Below are positions 25,972-34,176 of a stretch of DNA of 64,000 nucleotides, one piece after another; within the stretch, counting starts at the first letter, position 1; each line of letters starts with the position of its first letter. This DNA is from an uncultured Erythrobacter sp. (lineage in GTDB: Bacteria > Pseudomonadota > Alphaproteobacteria > Sphingomonadales > Sphingomonadaceae): positions 151,232 through 215,231 of the forward strand of contig CANKYZ010000005.1 of the NCBI GenBank assembly GCA_947488325.1. Reading direction: 5' to 3'. Position numbers and translations under genes: made by a program. Under the pieces are notes generated by a model. It was not told where the DNA came from. It did not search any database and saw only the letters and a program-made list of their open reading frames with translations.

Positions 25972-28080
25972 ATGACCGACGAAGCGAACAAGAAGAAGCG
26001 CGGCGGATTGATCGCGCGCGGTTGGCGCAGCGTTCGCGAGGCTGGGAAAGTTCAGCTTGTTGCCACCTGTTTACTGTTGCTGATTGCCCTGTTCTTTGCG
26101 CGTTTCAGTTGGGTGCTCCCTGGCGGCGAGGAGCCAACGCCAACACCATTAACAAACGCCGCTGAACGGGCACTGTTTGATGCGCGTGCCTATTTTGCTG
26201 CTGATTTGGTTGAGCAGGACGACCGCATCATCCTTGTCGTCTACGATGACGAAGCGCTGATCAATCTCGAACAACGTTCGCCTCTTCCGCGCGATGCACT
26301 GGCAGAGGCACTGACCAATCTTGATCAAATGGGTGCGAAGGCAGTCGGGATCGATATCCTTTTTGACCAACCGCAGGCTGATGATGCGCTTCTGATCGAA
26401 ACCTTGCGCAGCATGCAAACGCCAACAGCTGTTGGCTATGCCAATATCGCGACCAATGAGAGCGACATTGTCTATGCGCAGCAAGTGTTCCTCGAAGAAT
26501 TTATGGCGGAACTGGAGGGCACGAATTCTCGCCCGGCCAGCATCCGGCTAGACAACACATTCGGCGCCACCCGCATCTGGCCATCGATTGAGCCAGAATT
26601 GCCACCCTTGCTAGGCCGCGCGATGCTCGTGGATGCGGGCGGCCCAGTAGAACGATTTGAAGGCTACGAAGGCGCGATTGAATACCGCCGTGCGCTTCGG
26701 GCAGGGCTAGACGAAGAACTCGAAGGTGAAGAGACCGGCCAGGCCGATATCGAGGAACCTTTGTTTCAATCGCTTTCAATCGAACTGTTCACCAATCTCG
26801 ACCCCGCAGTTGGCGACTATATCGCGCAGCAAATTGAGGGAAAATATGTGCTGATTGGTGGCGATATTGTCGATTATGACCGTGTCGAAACTTCCTTCAC
26901 GTCATGGACAGGGTTTGAGCCTGCTGGATTGTCCGTCCATGGTGAGATTATTGCGCAAATGCTTGATGGTAAGGTACTCCAGCCAGTTCCAACATGGATG
27001 CTATGGGCAATGGCCGTCCTAGTGGTGACCACTGCGGTGCTTACGGCCCTACTAGAATGGCCAGCATCTAGGCTGGTTCCGTTACTCTTCGGACTTGCCG
27101 CGCTCTTTGTTGGAATACCGTTTGCTCTGCATTTTCGGGACGTGGATACCTATGGCCTTCCGGCTGTTGGTTGGTTGATTGGGTGGGTTATTGCTTTCAC
27201 TGCCGTCACTGCCGCCGCTCGTTCAGCGGGCGCAGCACAGCGCAGTTTTGCGCAGGGAGCGCTGGGCAAGTATATCCCGCGTGATATTGCCCAACAGATC
27301 ATCGATGATCCCGACCTTCTTTCCCTTGGCGGGGAAAAGCGCGAAATTTACGTGCTCTTCAGTGATCTCGAAGGCTTCACCAAAATGAGTCATGCAATCG
27401 AGCCAGAAATGGTCGCCACACTGCTTAATCGTTATCTGGAAATGTTGAGCGAAGTGGTGCTCGATCATGGAGGAGTAATCGACAAATTCGTCGGAGATGC
27501 GGTGGTGGCGTTCTGGGGCGCGCCTATCGCTCGTCCCGATGACGCGGTTCGTGCGGCCAATGCCGGCTATGCAATGTGGAAGGCGGGCGAGGGCTTCCGC
27601 GAAGAAGTTGCGGCAATGGATCCGGACTTACCCAAGATCGGAAAGACCCGTGTTGGCCTTCATTACGGTGAAGCAGTCATAGGCAATTTCGGGGGCGCAA
27701 CGCGTATTCAATATACCGCACTTGGCGACAGCATGAACACCGCTGCAAGACTTGAGGCAGCGAATAAACCTTTGGAATCGAATGTTTCAGCAAGCCGCGA
27801 GTTTATTGAGAAATCCGGCCTCGACTGGTGGGTTCCAATGGGTAGAATCGTCCTGCGGGGCCGCGCCAGACCCGTCGACATTTTGCAGCCAATGCCCGAC
27901 TTCCCTGAGGAAGACCGGCGCAAACTGGTCGAAGCTGCTCAGCTTACCGACAGCAATCATGACGTAGCAGTACAATTAATCGATGAGGTGGCTGCTATGC
28001 ATCCAAATGATCTGGCGTTACGTAATTATAGCAGTCGCATTCGAAATTTGAATGATGGGGGAGCTTATGTTCTCGGTTAA
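25972..28080 (+). CDS. CHASE2-domain class III adenylate cyclase
   Basis: A 702-residue membrane cyclase. The layout is a basic N-terminus, one membrane helix (about 27-47), periplasmic CHASE2 (about 60-340, with IILVVYDDEAL and AVGIDILFDQP), three helices (about 345-420) and the catalytic domain (about 455-640). Metal aspartates are Asp465 (FSDLEGFT) and Asp509 (KFVGDAVVAF). Lys505 and Thr582 form the Lys/Thr adenine-specifying pair seen in CyaC-type enzymes, and Asn589/Arg593 are the transition-state residues. It should therefore make cAMP in response to a periplasmic signal. It is the second CHASE2 protein of the window; the first drives a phosphatase. The stop overlaps the next gene. Confidence 0.92.
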   Translation: MTDEANKKKRGGLIARGWRSVREAGKVQLVATCLLLLIALFFARFSWVLPGGEEPTPTPLTNAAERALFDARAYFAADLVEQDDRIILVVYDDEALINLEQRSPLPRDALAEALTNLDQMGAKAVGIDILFDQPQADDALLIETLRSMQTPTAVGYANIATNESDIVYAQQVFLEEFMAELEGTNSRPASIRLDNTFGATRIWPSIEPELPPLLGRAMLVDAGGPVERFEGYEGAIEYRRALRAGLDEELEGEETGQADIEEPLFQSLSIELFTNLDPAVGDYIAQQIEGKYVLIGGDIVDYDRVETSFTSWTGFEPAGLSVHGEIIAQMLDGKVLQPVPTWMLWAMAVLVVTTAVLTALLEWPASRLVPLLFGLAALFVGIPFALHFRDVDTYGLPAVGWLIGWVIAFTAVTAAARSAGAAQRSFAQGALGKYIPRDIAQQIIDDPDLLSLGGEKREIYVLFSDLEGFTKMSHAIEPEMVATLLNRYLEMLSEVVLDHGGVIDKFVGDAVVAFWGAPIARPDDAVRAANAGYAMWKAGEGFREEVAAMDPDLPKIGKTRVGLHYGEAVIGNFGGATRIQYTALGDSMNTAARLEAANKPLESNVSASREFIEKSGLDWWVPMGRIVLRGRARPVDILQPMPDFPEEDRRKLVEAAQLTDSNHDVAVQLIDEVAAMHPNDLALRNYSSRIRNLNDGGAYVLG

Positions 28081-28825
28081 AATGAAATCCCGTTTAGCGG
28101 GTCTGGTACTAGTTGGTGCTGTTATGACAATCCCTGCGGCAGTTTCGGCTGGCGTGGTTGTGAAATCTTCTGGGCCGTCCGCAAGCGACTATCCTGTCGG
28201 GCGGCAGGTCCAGGAATCTGCAAGCATTACCTTGCGAGCGGGTGACAAAATCACGGTTCTGACTGACGATGGGACGCGGGTCATGCAGGGGCCAGGCACG
28301 TTTCGTGTCGGCGAGGGGGCTAGCCGCACGAGAGCGCGTTTCTCTAACCTGACGCGTCGCCGCGCAGCCGGACGGGCTCGCACTGGTGCGGTTCGAGGTG
28401 TTGGCGGAGGCGCAGCGCCTGGCGTGGTGCGCAGCCCAAACTTATGGTTTGTCAACGTCGCGGCATCGGGCACGATGTGCCTCTATGATTTAGAATCTGT
28501 GCGGCTTTGGCGTCCAGACGCTACACGGGCGCAAACATTTAAAATTATGGATCAAGCAACTCAAAGCGCGCTCGACGTTAGCTTTGTAGAGACCGAAACT
28601 GTGCGTGCGCTCGATCCAGAGGGTATTCCGCTCGCAAGCGGTAGCGAGTACACGATAACCGCTTCAGAGACCGGAGATGCAGAGCCTACTTCGGTCAATG
28701 TGAAATTTGTGATGCTTACCGCAGAATATGAAGCGCCTGACCAACTTGCGCAGGCGCTTATCGAAAATGGTTGCGCCACGCAGCTTGGGCTGCTGGCTGA
28801 TACGCTTGAGGCTTCGGTTCGGTAA
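28067..28825 (+). CDS. Exported FecR-like protein following the CHASE2 cyclase
   Basis: About 252 residues, starting at ATG 28067 inside the cyclase end (14 bp overlap) with GGGGGAG (28057-28062) as ribosome site. A signal peptide ends near PAAVSAG. Residues 20-85 (YPVGRQVQESASITLRAGD, then ITVLTDDGTRVMQGPGTF) resemble the first strands of a FecR/SH3-like fold. An Arg/Gly-rich stretch follows (about 88-125), then a unique C-terminal domain containing two cysteines (CLYDLESV and NGCATQ). The coupling to the cyclase mirrors FecR-CHASE2 pairing elsewhere and suggests it presents a signal to the periplasmic sensor. I do not recognise the C-terminal domain. Confidence 0.75.
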   Translation: MFSVKMKSRLAGLVLVGAVMTIPAAVSAGVVVKSSGPSASDYPVGRQVQESASITLRAGDKITVLTDDGTRVMQGPGTFRVGEGASRTRARFSNLTRRRAAGRARTGAVRGVGGGAAPGVVRSPNLWFVNVAASGTMCLYDLESVRLWRPDATRAQTFKIMDQATQSALDVSFVETETVRALDPEGIPLASGSEYTITASETGDAEPTSVNVKFVMLTAEYEAPDQLAQALIENGCATQLGLLADTLEASVR

Positions 28826-29041
28826 ACGATCAACCTTCTCTGTCCAAGTTTAGACTGTTCAAGCTTAGGGGCTCGCTCGTCGAAGGATGCGTGGGCCCCG
28901 ATTGACTCAGGCACAGTGAGGCTCTTGGCGTGTTCGGAGTCGCTTGGAAAAGCGGTGAGCTCACCCGCGAAATCGCTTGCCGCATCGCTCAACATCGGCT
29001 CTCTTCCGCATAAATGTGAATTGGAAGAGAGGACAAGCGCG

Positions 29042-30205
29042 ATGAGCAATTTCGGAGGCATGCAGAACGAGATTTACAATGCTGGGTTGCAAGGAATCTT
29101 ACCAGAATATCCGGTCGATTTCGCAACTCTAGAACAGCGCGCTCACGAAGCTCTAGGACCGATGATGACCAATTACGTCGCAGGTGGTTGCGGCGATGAG
29201 CATACACAAGACACCAATGCGAGTGCATTCCATCACTGGGGTATGATCCCGCGCATGATGGTTGATTGTTCGGAACGAGATCTGTCGATTGATCTGTTTG
29301 GAATGAAATTGCCAACGCCATTGTTCATGGCCCCAATCGGCCTCAACGGCGAGGCGACACAGGATCGCCATGGCGATATGGCGGCCGCGCGGGCCTCATC
29401 TTTGACCGGCGTTCCCTTCTGCGCGTCAACCTTGTCAAACGATCCGCTGGAGGACGTGTTTGAGGCGACCGGAGACACGCCTGCCTTTTTCCAGCTCTAC
29501 ACCCCGCGCAATCGGGAACTAGCGACCAGCCTGATCAAACGCGCAGAGAAATCAGGTGCGAAGGCCATTGTGGTCACGCTCGATACATGGCTTACTGGAT
29601 GGCGTCCGCGCGATCTCAACGCATCGAATTTCCCGCAGCTTCGCGGCAAAGTGATGCAAAACTACTTTTCTGATCCTGTCTTCCGTTCGATGCTCGACAA
29701 AACACCCGAGAAAGACCCCAAGGCTGCGATATTCCTTTTCGCGGCAATCTTTGGTCAGGTGCTGACTTGGGAAGATGTGACTTGGTTCAAATCAGTCACT
29801 GATCTGCCTATCGTTCTAAAAGGCATATGCCATCCCGATGATGCACGCCGCGCAGCGGATAGCGGCGCGGATGCGGTCTATTGCTCCAACCATGGCGGGC
29901 GGCAGGCAAACGGAGGAATCGCAACAATCGACCTCCTCGAAGATGTGGTTAAGGCCAGCGGTGATCGTCCAGTATTGTTCGATAGCGGCATCCGTTCTGG
30001 TACCGACGCGGTGAAAGCACTGGCGATGGGAGCGACCGCCGTTGGCGTCGGCCGCCCTTATACTTACGGTCTCGCCATCGGCGGAGCTGAAGGTGCGGCT
30101 TGGGTGCTGCGATCGATCCTGGCAGAAGCAGACCTGTTGATGGCGGTGAACGGTTATCCAACTTTAGCCGACGTCAGAGAGGCTGGGGTCCAGCGCATCA
30201 TTTGA
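29042..30205 (+). CDS. FMN-dependent alpha-hydroxy-acid oxidase (lactate 2-monooxygenase-like)
   Basis: A 387-residue cytoplasmic TIM-barrel flavoenzyme. ATG 29042 has GAGAGGA upstream; an upstream frame extension lacks homology-like sequence. The catalytic His is in SNHGGRQANGG, and the FMN phosphate site is GIRSGTDAVKALAMGATAVGVGRP. The N-terminal GGCGDEHTQDTN segment and overall length resemble lactate 2-monooxygenase (lactate to acetate and CO2) more than membrane-bound L-lactate dehydrogenase, which is near 380 residues but lacks that lead. The exact 2-hydroxy acid is uncertain. It begins a run of catabolic genes. Confidence 0.87.
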   Translation: MSNFGGMQNEIYNAGLQGILPEYPVDFATLEQRAHEALGPMMTNYVAGGCGDEHTQDTNASAFHHWGMIPRMMVDCSERDLSIDLFGMKLPTPLFMAPIGLNGEATQDRHGDMAAARASSLTGVPFCASTLSNDPLEDVFEATGDTPAFFQLYTPRNRELATSLIKRAEKSGAKAIVVTLDTWLTGWRPRDLNASNFPQLRGKVMQNYFSDPVFRSMLDKTPEKDPKAAIFLFAAIFGQVLTWEDVTWFKSVTDLPIVLKGICHPDDARRAADSGADAVYCSNHGGRQANGGIATIDLLEDVVKASGDRPVLFDSGIRSGTDAVKALAMGATAVGVGRPYTYGLAIGGAEGAAWVLRSILAEADLLMAVNGYPTLADVREAGVQRII

Positions 30206-30363
30206 CCGAAATTCTCGCAAATAATGTCGGCGGCTTCACCTCAAAGATGCTCAAGGCTGATTGCAGCCATAAACTTCCCGACCGGTAAAAATTCGACTCA
30301 GTTTTGCACAGAATTGATGTTAACCTGCTTGCCATAAGAAGAAACGATTCGGGGAAGCAGCAT

Positions 30364-30525
30364 ATGGAACGACCGACAATTATCTCGTCGGGCCCAGATA
30401 CAATGGGGCGAACAGTTTGTTTTGGCGATGAAAATTCGCGCCGCGCGCGTTATGGACGCATCCAGCCAATGTCTGAGGAAAGGTCTTTCTTCGGCGTGTT
30501 CTCACGTTTCAACACACGCACCTGA
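30364..30525 (+). CDS. Small protein of unknown function
   Basis: A 53-residue frame from ATG 30364, preceded by GGGGAAG (30351-30357) at normal spacing. The peptide MERPTIISSGPDTMGRTV continues with a charged middle and ends SFFGVFSRFNTRT. It has no signal or membrane segment. Ribosome site, codon use and isolation between larger genes support a real gene; the family is not recognised. Confidence 0.5.
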   Translation: MERPTIISSGPDTMGRTVCFGDENSRRARYGRIQPMSEERSFFGVFSRFNTRT

Positions 30526-30552
30526 CCAAAAACTTCTCAGGCGTCGTTATTC

Positions 30553-30564
30553 TGAGTTAACTCA
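30553..30564. promoter_or_regulatory. 12 bp palindrome TGAGTTAACTCA
   Basis: A perfect palindrome between the small gene and the convergent aldehyde dehydrogenase stop. It shares the GTTAAC centre with the palindrome at 8494. It may be part of a terminator structure or chance. Confidence 0.25.
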
Positions 30565-30586
30565 TATTACATGATCAGAACTGAGA

Positions 30587-32041
30587 TCAGGGCGCTGACT
30601 TGGCGACTGTGATGAGTTTTGTCTCGGTGTAGCCGAGATATCCTTCGACTCCGCTTTCCGAACCAAAGCCACTATCGCCAACTCCGCCAAACGGGGTTTC
30701 AGGCGAAGACACGGCGAAGTGATTGATCGCAACCATACCAGCGCGCAATTTCCGCCCCAGATAATGACTCTCATCCAATGACCCGGTAAAAGCATAGGCA
30801 GCAAGGCCATAGCGCAACGAGTTGGCGATCTGCACCGCATCCTCAACCGTATCATATGGCACGATCCCGGCGATCGGACCAAACGGTTCCTGGGTCATAA
30901 GCCGACTTGTCGGGGAGGGGTTCGCGACCACCGTTGGCTGAAAGAAATAGCCTGAGCCTTCGATCGCAGAGCCGCCAGTCACAATCTCCCCGTTGGGGCC
31001 GCCGTCCAGATCGTCAAGCACCGCTTGCATGGCAGTGATCCGGCGGTCATGAGCGAGCGGTCCCATCCCCACGCTCGGATCTACCCCTGCGTCACCAACG
31101 CTGACTTTGGCAGATAAATTTGCGAATTCCGCGACGAATTTGTCGAAAATTCCGCGAGCTACAACGAAGCGTGTGGGGGAGACGCAAACTTGCCCAGCAT
31201 TGCGGAATTTGCCTGCAACGCAGGCCGCTACAGTGCGGTCAAAGTCAGCACTCTCGCCTACGATTACTGGTGCATGACCGCCGAGTTCTGGTGTAAAGCG
31301 CTTCATCCCCTGTGCAGCGAGTGCGCCCAGATGTTTGCCAACTGCGGTTGATCCGGTGAAGCTGATCTTGCGAGTGATGGGTGACGCGATGAGATATTCG
31401 GATACTGGCCCAGGATCGCCATATACACAGTTGATGACGCCATCGGGCAGTCCACCTTCGACCAAACACTCGACCAGCAATTGCGCGCTAGCCGGTGTGT
31501 CTTCGGCTGGTTTGAGTATGACTGAACAGCCGGCTGCAAGCGCTCCGCCAAGTTTCCGTGCGGCAAGATTGACCGGGAAATTCCACGGTGTGAGCAGCAC
31601 CGAGGGACCAACCGGTTCATGCGTTACCATCTGGCTGAGCAAGTTGGCACTGCGAGGTGGAACCAGACGGCCACCTTGACGCTTTGCTTCTTCCGCCAGA
31701 AAATCGATCACATCTCCAGACACTACGACTTCGGGCTGCGCTTGAGCGTTGGGTTTCCCCATTTCTGCGGTGATGACCCTTGCGATTTCTGGTGCACGTT
31801 CACGCAGGATTTGTGCGCCGCGCCGCAGAATATTGTAACGCTCAATCCCCGTCATATTGCTCCAAACCGCGAAGCCTTCATCAGCGGCGGCAAGAGCTGC
31901 GTCGAGTTGCTCGGTTGAGGCTTTCGGGCATTGGCCTAGAATCTCCTCAGTGGCGGGATTGATAACAGGCATGGCCCCTGCTCCGCCATCGGCGATCCAT
32001 TCTCCACCGATTAACATTTTTACGGTTGGATAGGCGGTCAT
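30587..32041 (-). CDS. NAD(P)-dependent aldehyde dehydrogenase, succinate-semialdehyde-dehydrogenase-like
   Basis: A 484-residue ALDH-superfamily enzyme, standard length. It has catalytic Cys in RNAGQVCVSPTRF, general-base Glu in TPELGGHAP, the NAD-site Asn in TPWNFPVN, the fold segment GFTGSTAVGKHLG read here as SFTGSTAVGKHLG, and the C-terminal motif EPFGPIAG. Sequence style fits the GabD-like group that oxidises succinate semialdehyde to succinate (GABA shunt), but related glutarate-semialdehyde or other dehydrogenases look alike. It is divergent from alanine dehydrogenase across 220 bp. The substrate is inferred, the class is certain. Confidence 0.88.
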   Translation of the reverse strand: MTAYPTVKMLIGGEWIADGGAGAMPVINPATEEILGQCPKASTEQLDAALAAADEGFAVWSNMTGIERYNILRRGAQILRERAPEIARVITAEMGKPNAQAQPEVVVSGDVIDFLAEEAKRQGGRLVPPRSANLLSQMVTHEPVGPSVLLTPWNFPVNLAARKLGGALAAGCSVILKPAEDTPASAQLLVECLVEGGLPDGVINCVYGDPGPVSEYLIASPITRKISFTGSTAVGKHLGALAAQGMKRFTPELGGHAPVIVGESADFDRTVAACVAGKFRNAGQVCVSPTRFVVARGIFDKFVAEFANLSAKVSVGDAGVDPSVGMGPLAHDRRITAMQAVLDDLDGGPNGEIVTGGSAIEGSGYFFQPTVVANPSPTSRLMTQEPFGPIAGIVPYDTVEDAVQIANSLRYGLAAYAFTGSLDESHYLGRKLRAGMVAINHFAVSSPETPFGGVGDSGFGSESGVEGYLGYTETKLITVAKSAP

Positions 32042-32196
32042 TGTTGGGATTCTCTTTCTGAAGCTGCGGGCGAAGTCGAAACTTCTCCAAAGACATTCCT
32101 GATCTGGCGGCCCAATATAGCTTTCCGACTGTAAGGAACCGCATAGACTGGAAGGTCAACATCTCCCAAATTCTGGCCTCGCTCGCAAGTCTATTT

Positions 32197-32210
32197 GTTT
32201 CATTTGAAAC
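32197..32210. promoter_or_regulatory. GTTTCA-TT-TGAAAC dyad in the ALDH/ald divergent region
   Basis: A 6-2-6 inverted repeat about 50 bp before the alanine dehydrogenase start, in the 220 bp region between divergent catabolic genes. The position fits an operator or activator site. It does not match the Lrp consensus well. Confidence 0.35.
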
Positions 32211-32260
32211 TTTGTTGCGCGTGCCCTATCTGTGAAACACCCACCCCTCAGGAGAGAATA

Positions 32261-33343
32261 ATGCTTGTCGGTGTCCCGAAAGAAATCAAAAACCATGAAT
32301 ATCGAGTGGGCCTGACTCCCGAAGCGGCTCGCGAATATGTTGCCGTTGGGCATTCGGTTGTTGTCGAAACCGGGGCCGGACTGGGGATCAGCAAGACTGA
32401 TGATGATTACCGTGCGATCGGTGCTGAAATTGTCGATACGGCTGAAGAAATTTTTGCACGCGCCGAAATGGTTGTGAAGGTGAAAGAGCCGCAGCCTAAC
32501 GAGTGGGTTCAACTGCGTGAAGGGCAAATCCTCTTCACCTATCTCCACCTCGCACCCGATCCCGATCAAGCCCGCGGATTGATGGAAACAGGCGTGTCCG
32601 CTGTGGCCTATGAGACCGTGACTGCACCGGACGGCTCGCTGCCGTTGCTGGCCCCGATGAGCGAGGTCGCAGGTCGCCTTTCTATCGAAGCAAGTGCGCA
32701 TTCCAGCCATAAGACCAATGGCGGTCGCGGCATCCTGATGGGCGGAGTGCCGGGTGTTTTGCCAGCAAAGGTTGTGGTGATCGGCGGCGGCGTGGTTGGC
32801 ACTCAGGCAGCGCGTATGGCCGTTGGGCTTGGCGCGAATGTCGAGATTCTTGACCGGTCGCTGCCGCGTATCCGGGAGCTCGATGATATGTTCCAAGGCC
32901 GCGCCACGACGCGTTATTCAAATGCCGGAACCATTGAGAACGCTATCACCGAAGCGGACGTGGTTATTGGAGCTGTGCTGGTCCCTGGGGCAAGCGCACC
33001 GCGACTTGTGACGCGCGACATGTTGGGACTTATGAAGCACCGCGCGGTGTTGGTTGATGTGGCGATTGATCAGGGCGGGTGTTTTGAAACGTCAAAGCCA
33101 ACAACCCATGAAGAGCCGACCTATCTGGTTGATGATATCATCCATTATTGCGTTGCCAATATGCCCGGTGCTGTGCCGCACACATCAAGCTATGCGCTTA
33201 ACAATGCGACTCTGCCTTTCGGACTGGCATTGGCGAATAAAGGCATCGCAGCATGCGAAACAGACCCACATCTGGCGCTGGGATTGAATGTGCACCGGGG
33301 CAAGATTGTGAATAAAGCTGTTGCGGAGAGCTTGGGCTTTTGA
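32261..33343 (+). CDS. ald: Alanine dehydrogenase
   Basis: A 360-residue enzyme for reversible NAD-dependent oxidative deamination of L-alanine to pyruvate and ammonium. ATG 32261 has GGAGAGA 4 nt upstream, and the N-terminus MLVGVPKEIKNHEYRVGLTP is the family signature, with substrate-binding Arg15. The second signature and Rossmann motif VVIGGGVVGTQAARMAVGLG lies near 167-186; His95-region residues and LVDVAIDQGGCFETS are also present. Length is close to the usual 370. It sits among lactate and amino-acid catabolic genes and probably feeds pyruvate to central metabolism. Confidence 0.95.
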   Translation: MLVGVPKEIKNHEYRVGLTPEAAREYVAVGHSVVVETGAGLGISKTDDDYRAIGAEIVDTAEEIFARAEMVVKVKEPQPNEWVQLREGQILFTYLHLAPDPDQARGLMETGVSAVAYETVTAPDGSLPLLAPMSEVAGRLSIEASAHSSHKTNGGRGILMGGVPGVLPAKVVVIGGGVVGTQAARMAVGLGANVEILDRSLPRIRELDDMFQGRATTRYSNAGTIENAITEADVVIGAVLVPGASAPRLVTRDMLGLMKHRAVLVDVAIDQGGCFETSKPTTHEEPTYLVDDIIHYCVANMPGAVPHTSSYALNNATLPFGLALANKGIAACETDPHLALGLNVHRGKIVNKAVAESLGF

Positions 33344-33489
33344 TTGTTGCATAAAACCGAACAAATCATGTGTCGGAGTCGCGGGTAAAAGAGCTGCGGC
33401 GTTGCTACATCTTCGCTAACACATGCACTGCGTGGCAATTTTGCGCGGGCCTGTAACTGGTATCTGTAACAAGAAGTGAGGTGCTCCTG

Positions 33490-34167
33490 ATGCAACACAC
33501 TAATTCTAACCCTCCTGTCCGGACAGTGGACATGGATGTTGACCTCACAGCGCATTTGCCGCCGCAATCGGTGAGCGACCGTATCGCCTTCGCTTTTGTG
33601 AAGTTGCTGCGCTTTTTCGCGGATCGTTTGTTTGCAAAGCGTTATGGCCACCGCGCAGTTGTGTTGGAAACGGTCGCAGCGGTGCCGGGCATGGTTGGCG
33701 GATTATGGCAGCATCTACGGGCGTTGCGCAAGATGCAGGACGATGATGGTTGGATCCGCACGTTGTTGGACGAAGCTGAAAATGAGCGAATGCACCTTAT
33801 GACTTTCATCCAGATCGCCCAGCCCAATTGGTTTGAGCGAGCCTTGATTGTTTCGGTTCAGTTGATCTTCTACAATTTCTATTTCTTCCTCTACCTTTTT
33901 GCACCTCGCACAGCACACCGCGTAGTTGGCTATTTCGAGGAAGAGGCGGTCATCAGCTACACCGCGTATCTCGCTGAAGTGGACGCCGGACGGCATGAAG
34001 ACGTCGCGGCACCTCAGATCGCAATCGACTATTGGCAGCTATCTGCCGATGCGACATTGCGCGATGTGATCATCGCAGTACGTGCCGATGAGGCGGAGCA
34101 TCGTGATGTGAACCATAGCTTTGTCGGTGTCATTGACGATAGGCGCAGCAAACCCGCCAAAGCCTAA
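33490..34167 (+). CDS. aox: Alternative oxidase (di-iron ubiquinol oxidase)
   Basis: A 225-residue membrane-associated quinol oxidase that passes electrons directly to oxygen without proton pumping. ATG 33490 is preceded by GAGG at 7 nt; a GTG at 33481 is also in frame. The four-helix di-iron motifs are visible: ETVAAVPGMV (first Glu), LDEAENERMHL (E-x-x-H), GYFEEEAVISYT, and RADEAEHRDVNH (E-x-x-H). An amphipathic hydrophobic segment FYNFYFFLYLFAP lies between helices 2 and 3. Bacterial AOX is known from Novosphingobium and Vibrio. A direct repeat CTGTAAC (33451, 33464) in the upstream region may be regulatory. The gene abuts the convergent FAH gene. Confidence 0.93.
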   Translation: MQHTNSNPPVRTVDMDVDLTAHLPPQSVSDRIAFAFVKLLRFFADRLFAKRYGHRAVVLETVAAVPGMVGGLWQHLRALRKMQDDDGWIRTLLDEAENERMHLMTFIQIAQPNWFERALIVSVQLIFYNFYFFLYLFAPRTAHRVVGYFEEEAVISYTAYLAEVDAGRHEDVAAPQIAIDYWQLSADATLRDVIIAVRADEAEHRDVNHSFVGVIDDRRSKPAKA

Positions 34168-34176
34168 GCGACGGGT

